Program-made: the position numbers and the translations under genes
Part shown: one piece after another, positions 1 through 8,048 of the stretch
Numbering within the stretch: position 1 is the first letter of the stretch
Layout: each line of letters opens with the position of its first letter
Source of the DNA: Moorena sp. SIOASIH
GTDB lineage: Bacteria; Cyanobacteriota; Cyanobacteriia; Cyanobacteriales; Coleofasciculaceae
Assembly (NCBI RefSeq): GCF_010671925.1
Contig: NZ_JAAHIH010000003.1
Span: 992,001 to 1,056,000 of the forward strand
DNA: 64,000 bases
Reading direction: 5' to 3'
Notes under the pieces: generated by a model
Database searches by the model: none
Told to the model about the DNA's origin: nothing
Seen by the model: the letters and a program-made list of their open reading frames with translations, nothing else

Positions 1-3000
1 TTATCTGACCCAGCGATAGTGGCAGTGATCGTATTCTCCCCTTCCCTAAGGACAATACCATACCAAGTCCGAGTTACAAGATTAGTTAGTGTATCTGTTT
101 CTGTGCGTCCAATGAAGGAGGAATCTACCAGTTTGCCATTGACCCGAAGTTCCACCTCAGCTCCCAAAGCATATTGTAAAATAATACTAGTTGCTGGAAT
201 ATCTAATACCCTTTCCGAAGTAGGGGCAAGTACTTTTAAATAGGATGATTTGGGTTTAGAGCTAGAAGATGGAGTCGATTCTCTTCTGGGTTGTTGGCGT
301 CTTTGTCGGCGGTTGCGTCTTCTTTGCCGTATCCAGTAGTTGGCGATTTCGAGAGTGTTTTGGTACTCCTCTCCCAATTCTGCAAAAGCAATTGTTGGGA
401 GTTCAACCGGTTTTAGGTCAAGCTTGAGTGATGCCTCTTGTGTCAAATCCAGGCTTAGAAGTTGTTTGTCTGTTAGGTCAAAGCTTGCTAGTTGCTCCTG
501 TCTTAGGTTAAAGCTGATTAGTTGCTCCTGACTTGGTTCAATTACTGGTGGTGATGCTTCTATCTGCTCGATTGGTTCAGGATTAACAGTAGGATTTAAA
601 CTAACGGTTTGCTGGGATTGCAGCTCAAGATTATCTAACTTATCGTTAGTTAAATCTAAGTTAGGTAATTCACGATTAACGTCAAAGTTGGGTAATTCTC
701 CAACTTGAATATCGATATCAGGTGCGTAAGCAATGTCTTGATTTGACTGAGTTTCTGGTATCGGTATAGTTTCTCTAGCTTCAGGATTAACACGATTGAG
801 ACCAACGGTTTGCTGGGTACGCACCTGAAGATTGTCCAATGTAGCGTTAGTTAAATCTAAGTTAGGTAATTGATTACCATTGAGCTCAAACTCAGGTAAT
901 TCTCCAACTTGAATATCGATATCAGGTGCGTAAGCAATGTCTTGATTTGACTGAGTTTCTGGTATCGGTATAGTTTGTCTAACTTCAGGATTAACAGTAG
1001 GATTGAGACTAACCCTTTGCTGGGTACGCAGCTCAAGATTGTCCAATTGAGCGTTACTTAAATCTAAGTTAGGGAATTCACCATTAACGTCAAAGTTAGG
1101 TAAGTCTCCAACTTGGATATCGATACCAGGTGCATAAGCAATGTCTTGGTCTAACTGAGTTTCTGGGTACGGTAGAGTTTCTCTAGCTTCATTATTGATA
1201 CTATTAAAACTAACCCTTTGGGGCGTACGCAGCTCCAGGTTGTCTAACTTATCGTTAGTTAAATCTAAGTTAGGTAATTGATTACCATTGAGCTCAAACT
1301 CAGGTAATTCTCCAACTTGGATATCAATACCAGGTGCGTAAGCAATGTCTTGATTTGACTGAGTTTCTGGAATCGGTAGAGTTTCTCTAGCTTCATTATT
1401 GATACTATTAAAACTAACCCTTTGGGGCGTACGCAGCTCCAGGTTGTCTAACTTATCGTTAGTTAAATCTATCTTAGGTAATTGATTACCATTAACTTCA
1501 AAGTTGGGTAAGTCTCCAACTTGGATATCGATACCAGGTGCATAAGCAATGTCTTGGTCTAACTGAGTTTCTGGGTACGGTAGAGTTTCTCTAGCTTCAT
1601 TATTGATACTATTAAAACTAACCCTTTGGGGCGTACGCAGCTCAAGATTGTCTAACTTATCGTTAGTTAAATCTATCTTAGGTAATTGATTACCATTGAG
1701 CTCAAAGTTAGGTAAGTCTCCAACTTGGATATCGAGCTCAGGTGCGTAAGCAATGTCTTGGTCTAACTGAGTTTCTGGAATCGGTAGAGTTTCTTTAGCT
1801 TCATTATTGATACTATTAAAACTAACCCTTTGGGGCGTACGTAGCTCAAGGTTGTCTAACTTATCGTTAGTTAAATCTATCTTAGGTAATTCACGATTAA
1901 CCGCAAACTTAGGTAAGTCTCCAACTTGGATATCAATACCAGGTGCGTAAGCAATGTCTTGGTCTAACTGAGTTTCTGGAATCGGTAGAGTTTCTTTAGC
2001 TTCATTATTGATACTATTAAAACTAACCCGTTGGGGCGTACGCAGCTCAAGGTTGTCTAACTTATCGTTAGTTAAATCTAAGTTAGGGAATTGCTCACCA
2101 TTGAGTTCAAAGTTGGGTAAGTCTCCAACTTGGATATCAATACCAGGTGCGTAAGCAATATCTTGAGGTGACTGAGTTTCTGGTATCGGTATAGTTTGTC
2201 TAGCTTCATTATTAACAGTAGGATTGAAACTAACCCTTTGCTGTGATTGGCCTACGGCCACGCTACGCGATTGACCGTAGGTCACGCTACGCGAACGCAG
2301 TTGAAGGTTGTCTAACTTATCGTTAGTTAAATCTATCTGAGGTAATTCACGATTAACCGCAAACTCAGGTAATTGTCCCTGTTGGAAGTTGATACTAGAT
2401 GCGATTGTAATTTCAGTAGATGAGCGACTTGGTGCGTTCGCGTAGCGTGACCTAGGGTCAATCGGTAGAGTTTCTCTAGGTTCAGTATTGATACTCTTGT
2501 TGAGACTAACCCGTTGGGGCGAGCGCAGTTGAAGGTTGTCTAACTTATCGTTAGTTAAATCTATCTGAGGTAATTCACGATTAACCGCAAACTCAGGTAA
2601 TTCTCCCTGTTGGAAGTTGATACTAGATGCGATTGTAATTTCAGTAGATGAGCGACTTGGTGCGTTCGCGTAGCGTGACCTAGGGTCAATCGGTAGAGTT
2701 TCTCTAGGTTCAGTATTGATACTCTTGTTGAGACTAACCCGTTGGGGCGTACGCAGCTCAAGGTTGTCTAACTTATCGTTAGTTAAATCTATCTGAGGTA
2801 ATTCACGATTAACCGCAAACTCAGGTAATTCTCCCTGTTGGAAATCGATAGCTGCGATCGCGTAGCGTGACCTACGGTCAATCCCGTAGCGTGACCTACG
2901 GCCAATCGCTATTTCTTGAGATGACCTAGTTGGTGTGTTCGCGTAGCGTGACCTATGGTCAATCGGTATAGTTTGTCTAGCTTCAGTATTAAGACTATTG

Positions 3001-3761
3001 TTAAGACTAACCCTTTGCTGGGAACGCAGTTGAAGGTTGTCTAATTTAGCATTACTTAAATTTAAGTTAGGGAATTCACCATTAACAGCAAAGTTCGGTA
3101 ATTGTTCGAGTTGGATATCGATACCAGGTGCATACGCAATCTCTTGATATGACTGAGTTTCTGCAATCGGTATAGTTTGTCTAGCTTCAGTATTAACACT
3201 ATTGAGACTAACCCTTTGCTGTCGTTTCAGGTCTAGATTAGCAAGTAGAGCTTTTTGTAAATTCAGCTGAGGTAGTTGACCAGGCAGTAGGTCAAAACTA
3301 GGTAGCCGACCTTTACTTAAATCTACTACAGGTGCAAGGGCGATATCTGAGGATGGCTCTGTCTGTTGGATTGGTGAGGGAGTCAGAGTGGAGTTGAAAC
3401 TAAGGATAAGTTCTCGTTTGAGGTTGAGCCTAGGAACTTGATCTGACCTCAGCTCAAAGCTAGGAAATTGCCCATCGTTGATGTTAAAACTGGAAGACTG
3501 TCTTAGAGCAATTGTTGTTGATAGCTCATTTTGGTTTAGGGAGGGAACCAGACCGGGATTAAAGCTGAGGATCGGTTCTTGTTTGAGATCAAGGCTAGGT
3601 AGTTGACTTGGCTTCAGGTCAATGACTGGTAAATTTTCCTCTGCTGCTTGGGTTGATTCAGCTTCAGCGATCGCAGGATACAGCACCATGGTGACGCTAC
3701 CAGCGATCGCTCCCATTAGCTGTACTCTACAAGATGTGTTATAATTATTATTTAGTTTCAT
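1..3761 (-). CDS. Exported long tandem-repeat protein, 3' end outside the window
   Basis: The minus-strand frame is open from ATG at 3761 to base 1, about 1253 codons with no stop. The N-terminus is a signal peptide (hydrophobic stretch ending in AIAEA, residues about 14-33). Degenerate LPxLDL-type segments follow, then about twelve units of 67-91 residues (basic unit 68) with motifs such as DLTNDKLDNLEL, RVSFNSINNEA and DIAYAPGIDIQ. After the repeats come a very Arg-rich linker (282-330) and an Ig-like or stalk-like domain containing GENTITATIAGSD, still open at the edge. The ATG overlaps the stop of the upstream gene (ATGA, 3758-3761), so translation is probably coupled. I do not recognise the family. 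Export and the DUF11-rich neighbours suggest a cell-surface or outer-envelope protein; that is inference. Confidence 0.85.
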   Translation of the reverse strand, partial: MKLNNNYNTSCRVQLMGAIAGSVTMVLYPAIAEAESTQAAEENLPVIDLKPSQLPSLDLKQEPILSFNPGLVPSLNQNELSTTIALRQSSSFNINDGQFPSFELRSDQVPRLNLKRELILSFNSTLTPSPIQQTEPSSDIALAPVVDLSKGRLPSFDLLPGQLPQLNLQKALLANLDLKRQQRVSLNSVNTEARQTIPIAETQSYQEIAYAPGIDIQLEQLPNFAVNGEFPNLNLSNAKLDNLQLRSQQRVSLNNSLNTEARQTIPIDHRSRYANTPTRSSQEIAIGRRSRYGIDRRSRYAIAAIDFQQGELPEFAVNRELPQIDLTNDKLDNLELRTPQRVSLNKSINTEPRETLPIDPRSRYANAPSRSSTEITIASSINFQQGELPEFAVNRELPQIDLTNDKLDNLQLRSPQRVSLNKSINTEPRETLPIDPRSRYANAPSRSSTEITIASSINFQQGQLPEFAVNRELPQIDLTNDKLDNLQLRSRSVTYGQSRSVAVGQSQQRVSFNPTVNNEARQTIPIPETQSPQDIAYAPGIDIQVGDLPNFELNGEQFPNLDLTNDKLDNLELRTPQRVSFNSINNEAKETLPIPETQLDQDIAYAPGIDIQVGDLPKFAVNRELPKIDLTNDKLDNLELRTPQRVSFNSINNEAKETLPIPETQLDQDIAYAPELDIQVGDLPNFELNGNQLPKIDLTNDKLDNLELRTPQRVSFNSINNEARETLPYPETQLDQDIAYAPGIDIQVGDLPNFEVNGNQLPKIDLTNDKLDNLELRTPQRVSFNSINNEARETLPIPETQSNQDIAYAPGIDIQVGELPEFELNGNQLPNLDLTNDKLDNLELRTPQRVSFNSINNEARETLPYPETQLDQDIAYAPGIDIQVGDLPNFDVNGEFPNLDLSNAQLDNLELRTQQRVSLNPTVNPEVRQTIPIPETQSNQDIAYAPDIDIQVGELPEFELNGNQLPNLDLTNATLDNLQVRTQQTVGLNRVNPEARETIPIPETQSNQDIAYAPDIDIQVGELPNFDVNRELPNLDLTNDKLDNLELQSQQTVSLNPTVNPEPIEQIEASPPVIEPSQEQLISFNLRQEQLASFDLTDKQLLSLDLTQEASLKLDLKPVELPTIAFAELGEEYQNTLEIANYWIRQRRRNRRQRRQQPRRESTPSSSSKPKSSYLKVLAPTSERVLDIPATSIILQYALGAEVELRVNGKLVDSSFIGRTETDTLTNLVTRTWYGIVLREGENTITATIAGSD
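642..3060 (-). repeat. Coding tandem repeat, basic unit 204 bp (68 aa)
   Basis: The motif ATCGTTAGTT (reverse of NDKL codons) or a close variant recurs at 642, 843, 1050, 1251, 1455, 1659, 1863, 2064, 2319, 2547, 2775 and about 3048. Spacings are 201-207 bp through 2064, then 255, 228, 228 and 273 bp. Every spacing is a multiple of three, so the frame is kept. Units between about 1160 and 2200 are nearly identical in DNA, which points to recent duplication or gene conversion. The longer units contain inserted copies of a dispersed palindromic repeat. Confidence 0.9.
2248..2960. repeat. Dispersed palindromic repeat inserted in frame within coding units
   Basis: Copies of a repeat with core GGTCACGCTACGCGAACG or its variants lie near 2248-2297, 2433-2460, 2661-2688, 2857-2910 and 2938-2962. 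On the coding strand they read as RSRYA-type peptides (DRRSRYAI, DPRSRYANA). The same core occurs in noncoding DNA at about 21,940 and 22,500. Units with one copy are 228 bp against 204 bp without, an exact 24-bp in-frame gain. Confidence 0.8.
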
Positions 3762-6250
3762 TGCTGATCCTCTTCGTTGAAGGTCGGGGTGACTGCAAAG
3801 TTCATGCGTGCCATACCACCAGGCTCTAAACGCACGAGTCGGGATTGGCTGTTGCCTTCATTGAAATGGGTATTTGGAGCTAGGGTGTAACCTGGAAGGC
3901 TAGTCAGGTCTAAAGCTCCAGTGTGGTATCCCGGTAGAACGTTTTTCACCGAGAACAGACCATTGGCATCAGTGGTAATTCGGTTACCGTTTTCCATGAA
4001 GATCACCGCATTAGGAACTCCCGGTTCTCCTGGTTGCTGATGACCATCAAAGTTTTTGTCTACAAATACTCGACCTAATAAGGTGCCACAGTCAGAAATA
4101 ATGCCGGGATCAACTCGTACTCGATGAACCACTGGACCATCTTTGATATCCCAGCCGTTGTCATCCCGTTCTGCAGCAACAATTGCTGAGTTCTCCCCGT
4201 CACCCCGGATGCCATCTGGAGTGACTTGCACTCCATAAGCAATGTTTAATACTCCACCTTCTGGAATTGGCTCTGTTGTCGTGAAAGTAATTGTTGCCCC
4301 ATCTCGTGTGGTTTCAATCTCCACTGATTCTTGCTGTAACTCGCCCCGGACAGAATCTTCAACGAATGTGAATCCTAGGGGTAAGTCGTCAGTGACTACA
4401 ATGTCAAGCACAGCACTACTGGCTAGATTGCGCAAAGAGAGGCGATAGATGATGGTATCTCCTGGTTCAGCGGTAGCTCGGTCTGCGCTCTTGGTAATCC
4501 GAATGGATTCAAGGTCACAAATACCCGTATCTACATTCAACAATCCCAAAACCAGACCTTCCCGTTCCGCATTCCGAATCAGGAATTCACCCTGTACTTC
4601 TGTGGGATTGGCATCGGTACTAATCGGTAGACCATCTACAGAAGTAGCACTATAGGAGACTATACCTTGCGCTTCATCAACATTAGTGATCGTCAGCCGA
4701 ATCCGCCGTTGCAGGAAGTTGCTATTATCCGGTGGATTAACCACCAAAATGTAGCTTCGACCTTGGTCTAACTGACCTCGGTCTCGATCAAACAGAAAGC
4801 TGTATCTACCTCGGTTTTCATTGTCCTCATTAGTAACGAAATAGGGATTAGCATTAGTAGTATTAGGTTGAATGCCTTCAGGAATGTTGTTATTTGGGTC
4901 ATCGGGAACTTCAGTGGTGGTAAGTTCTACAATATTCAAGAATCCTGTAGGGTCATTGGGGTCTGGATCAAATAAGCCAACACTAAATCCGGTATAGTCA
5001 TCCAACAGTTCATTGTCACAACCCCGGATTTCCCCAAACGGGTCAATCAGTTCCAAGCTGGGGTCTGGTGTAGGAGCTATAGTAGCTATGGTTTGTTGTG
5101 CGGTTTGTTGTGAAGTATTGTCTTGACCACAATTACTGCTAAAGCCTAAGGCTATAGTTTGCTCATCGTTGTCTTCAGCAGCAGCATTAACTGCCACTTG
5201 CACATTCAGCACCACCTCCTGCCCAGGCTCGATTGTCAGGGTTTCCGGGGTTTCCTCCAAACCCTCAACAGTAACATTGCCAATCGAGGCTGAACCCACC
5301 AAGCCACTTTGAGCAATCACGCTGGCTTGGGGAGTTTGTACCTCAATCGCTGCATCTCCGGTGTTCAGCAAGGCATAACGGAAACTGACAATATCTCCAG
5401 ATTGCACCCGCGACCCTTGACCAGACTGAATGTTTACTAGGTCTTGCTCAAGAGAGTCTTTAGCTTGGATCAGGAGTTGTTGTTGTTCAGGGATAGCATT
5501 GAGGGCTTCATCAAATGCTTGCTGGCGAATCTCGGTAAAAGTAGTGGTACTTAAGTCAGTTGGGATTAAACCAGCTGCCGTATTTTGGGCAGTTGCGGCA
5601 TCGGCTTCAGCAATACCAATGGATTCTAAGCCCTGTTGATCTAGTCCAGTAAACACTAAAGCTATGACTTGATCCGTCTGAGTATTCTCCCCATTTAAGA
5701 GTGCGGCTTTATTCGGTATCGCTTCCTCAATAGCAGTTTTGGCAGCAGTGATGACTTGATCAGCCGTAGTGTCAGTGGATGAATTAGCAAAACTCATTAC
5801 TGCTTGGATACTGGCATTGCTGGCTTCCTCTGAAGTAAAGCCCAAGGTTACTAGTTCATCCTCAAGGGCATCAGTCATAGCACCTAAGCCAAACACCAAC
5901 TGGCCTTCCCCATCTTGAATCCCCTGAGATACCAGATTGAGAGTTCCTTGTTTAGAGGTTTCACTGTTGACTTTCCTAGAAGTACCAGTAATGAAGAACT
6001 CACTAAGCGGAGAGGATCTTCCCCTCGGAGCACGAGGCATTTTGTACCGATAAGTGACTTGATTGATCAGAGTTGCTCCTAGTGTTTCAGGAGCTGTACA
6101 CTGTAGTGATGTCTGACCGGTTGTTGCTGAAATTTCTGCTGGCTGAGTTTGCGCCAGTACTGGTGAAGCTGTGGGTAATATACCTCCTATCAAAGCTGTT
6201 GCTAGCAGCTTTGGGAAACGCTTCTTCCAGTAAGGGGTTGATTTGCACAT
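3758..6250 (-). CDS. Exported DUF11/SdrD_B-like surface protein, 830 aa
   Basis: A signal peptide spans residues 1-33 (basic KKR, hydrophobic core, cleavage near VLAQ). The middle is rich in Asn, Asp and Thr, with an alpha-helical Ala-rich stretch around 110-260. A DUF11-type domain lies at about 580-690 (SADRATAEPGDTIIYRLSLRN and DDLPLGFTFV motifs). The C-terminus is an SdrD_B or carboxypeptidase-regulatory-like beta domain at about 735-815 (GRVFVDKNFDGHQQPGEPGV). Such domains are common in bacterial surface proteins and stalks. The stop overlaps the ATG of the downstream repeat protein by four bases. No clear Shine-Dalgarno precedes the ATG. The exact role is unknown. Confidence 0.85.
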   Translation of the reverse strand: MCKSTPYWKKRFPKLLATALIGGILPTASPVLAQTQPAEISATTGQTSLQCTAPETLGATLINQVTYRYKMPRAPRGRSSPLSEFFITGTSRKVNSETSKQGTLNLVSQGIQDGEGQLVFGLGAMTDALEDELVTLGFTSEEASNASIQAVMSFANSSTDTTADQVITAAKTAIEEAIPNKAALLNGENTQTDQVIALVFTGLDQQGLESIGIAEADAATAQNTAAGLIPTDLSTTTFTEIRQQAFDEALNAIPEQQQLLIQAKDSLEQDLVNIQSGQGSRVQSGDIVSFRYALLNTGDAAIEVQTPQASVIAQSGLVGSASIGNVTVEGLEETPETLTIEPGQEVVLNVQVAVNAAAEDNDEQTIALGFSSNCGQDNTSQQTAQQTIATIAPTPDPSLELIDPFGEIRGCDNELLDDYTGFSVGLFDPDPNDPTGFLNIVELTTTEVPDDPNNNIPEGIQPNTTNANPYFVTNEDNENRGRYSFLFDRDRGQLDQGRSYILVVNPPDNSNFLQRRIRLTITNVDEAQGIVSYSATSVDGLPISTDANPTEVQGEFLIRNAEREGLVLGLLNVDTGICDLESIRITKSADRATAEPGDTIIYRLSLRNLASSAVLDIVVTDDLPLGFTFVEDSVRGELQQESVEIETTRDGATITFTTTEPIPEGGVLNIAYGVQVTPDGIRGDGENSAIVAAERDDNGWDIKDGPVVHRVRVDPGIISDCGTLLGRVFVDKNFDGHQQPGEPGVPNAVIFMENGNRITTDANGLFSVKNVLPGYHTGALDLTSLPGYTLAPNTHFNEGNSQSRLVRLEPGGMARMNFAVTPTFNEEDQQ

Positions 6251-6510
6251 TTTGATAGTAAATCACTGGATAGTTTTGTTGAGTTAAATTTTATTTTTTT
6301 CTAAAACTGTTATTTTGATACAAATGTTATTATTTTTTGAATAAAAAAAATAAGCAAAAAATAGCGCATATTGCGCTGATTTTTTTGTGCAGTAGTTATG
6401 GTAAAAAAAAATATAATTATTAGGCTCTAGGCTTTAGGTTTTAGGCTCTAGTTGATCTATTATGAAGCGAACCGGCTACAGCACGGAGGCTGTAAACTGC
6501 TTTTAGTTTA

Positions 6511-6641
6511 CCTAACACCTAACACCTAACACCTAACACCTAACACCTAACACCTAACACCTATCATCTAACACCTAACACCTAACACCTAATACCTAAT
6601 ACCTAATAGCGAATACCTAACGTCTAATATCTAAAAGTCGA
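6511..6641. repeat. Heptanucleotide tandem array, CCTAACA type
   Basis: About 15 copies of a 7-bp unit (CCTAACA, drifting to CCTAATA) lie between the 830-aa and 187-aa genes. This class of short tandem repeat is typical of noncoding DNA in filamentous cyanobacteria. No coding role is evident. Confidence 0.9.
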
Positions 6642-6685
6642 TTAGTGATGGTTATGGCTACGGAGTTTGATTTAGCCAGATATAG

Positions 6686-6994
6686 CAGAAGTCAGAAGTC
6701 AGAAGTCAGAAGTCAAACTCTTGCGCTTATTTAGGCTTGAGACTTTTGTCATGTCCTAACTGCCCTGGCGACTGCTATAAAAACTGTGCAAACAGCCAAC
6801 ATCATTATCAGTAATACTGGCTACTAAATCAATTAATTAAATACCTATATTTAACAAATATAAGTTGAAGTGATTAATAATTAGTTCTGATTTATGAGTC
6901 TTTATTTATGAGTCATTTGTAATTAACCAGATTGTAGTGTTATTTACAAATGACTAATCCCTAATCCCTAATCCCTAATCACTAATCACTAATT
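6686..6994. repeat. Two further heptamer arrays in the 6.2-7.0 kb intergenic gap
   Basis: CAGAAGT repeats four times at about 6686-6714. A CTAATCC/CTAATCA array at about 6954-6994 runs up to the stop codon of the 187-aa gene. The sequence between them is AT-rich, with no ORF or RNA gene that I can support. Confidence 0.8.
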
Positions 6995-6995
6995 T

Positions 6996-7559
6996 CTAGC
7001 GAACAGTGACATCATAAGATGCTTCTAAAACTGCTTTGGGATCGAGGGCTTCTGGAAACTCAAAGCGAACGTGAGTGTAGACTGAAGCAGGGGCAGGTCT
7101 AGTTTCTACTGTGCCATCTTCAAGGGTGACTTCAATAGTAGGTTGTTCTATAAAAGTCTCTCCATTATCAATGCTGTAAGTTATCGTTGCTCCATTGCTG
7201 TTGCTAGCGGAATCAAGGATATACATGGTAGCACGGGGAATGGGTTGGGTAACCATCAGATTGTCAGCTTCCACTTCCCCAGCATTTTCACCTTTGACAG
7301 TGTAACGAAGGGTATCTCCTGGTTTGACAATGGCTTTGTTCTCTAGGGCTTGCCAAGTAATATTTTCTTTACCTTCAGTATCAACTTCTACTATCTTCTT
7401 CTTAGCTACTAATTTCAACTGCACTTTGGGGCGCATGATGTTTTGGACAATCACTTCCCCAGCTTCCTGTAAACCAGCTAATACAGGAGTCTTACCCACA
7501 AAAGGGACAGCAACAATTAATGCGATCGCACCCAGACCTAGAATTGATGAACGTTTCAT
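6996..7559 (-). CDS. Small exported DUF11-domain protein
   Basis: The first in-frame codon of the open frame is TTG at 7565. I chose the ATG at 7559 because AAGAGG lies upstream and it gives a clean signal peptide (MKRSSILGLGAIALIVAVPF, cleavage near residues 25-29). The 187-residue product has one DUF11-like beta domain at about 55-185: KPGDTLRYTVKGENAGEVEADNLMV, cut here into motifs GDTLRYTV and NAGEVEADN, and a terminal LEASYDVTV strand. It lies between two larger DUF11 proteins on the same strand. It may be a minor structural subunit of the same surface assembly; that is inference. Confidence 0.85.
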   Translation of the reverse strand: MKRSSILGLGAIALIVAVPFVGKTPVLAGLQEAGEVIVQNIMRPKVQLKLVAKKKIVEVDTEGKENITWQALENKAIVKPGDTLRYTVKGENAGEVEADNLMVTQPIPRATMYILDSASNSNGATITYSIDNGETFIEQPTIEVTLEDGTVETRPAPASVYTHVRFEFPEALDPKAVLEASYDVTVR

Positions 7560-7776
7560 TTGCAATAAACCTCTTGAGAATTACAACAATTTTATAGAAG
7601 ACTGAAGCTTGAAGGGTGAAGTAGGAAGGCTAAAGTAGGAAGACTGTTCGCTGGATAGCGTTCCCGCAGGGTAGGCTGAAATGACTTGATTAGTGGCTCA
7701 CTAAACCTTGACTCAAAACGTGGTCAACAACCAGGAGTTACACCGGTGTATCTCACTTTTGCTGTTTGATCCGGTG

Positions 7777-7872
7777 GGTGGAACGGGCATCTTGGTGGAA
7801 CGGGCATCTTGGTGGAACGGGCATCTTGGTGGAACGGGCATCTTGGTGGAACGGGCATCTTGCCCGTTTCAT
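7777..7872. repeat. 17-bp tandem repeat ending in a hairpin
   Basis: GAACGGGCATCTTGGTG repeats five times with a 17-bp period (starts 7781, 7798, 7815, 7832, 7849). The last copy runs into TGCCCGTTTC, so AACGGGCA and TGCCCGTT form an 8-bp stem with a 3-nt loop. A 17-bp period cannot keep a reading frame, so overlapping short ORFs are artefacts. Confidence 0.9.
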
Positions 7873-7933
7873 TCCCAGACGGGCTGTCCTAACAAGGCCT
7901 AAAGAGGCGGAAAATGAGCGCTCGCCCTTGGGT

Positions 7934-8009
7934 GGTGCGTTACGGGGCGGGCTGTTCCAACACTGGCGCTCGGTGTTGAACATGATGGCAAGCCCGCCCC
8001 TAACGCACC
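7934..8009. repeat. Inverted-repeat element (MITE-like)
   Basis: The arms are GGTGCGTTACGGGGCGGGCT (7934-7953) and its near-perfect complement AGCCCGCCCCTAACGCACC (7991-8009), around a ~37-bp spacer. The element sits just downstream of the 852-aa gene and could form a strong cruciform or transcript hairpin. Confidence 0.7.
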
Positions 8010-8048
8010 CTACGCTACTTCATACTTCCTACTTCAGAGCATCAAGGA

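Noticed and set aside
6511..6641. CRISPR-like array
   Set aside because: The unit is 7 bp with no spacers. It is a simple tandem repeat.
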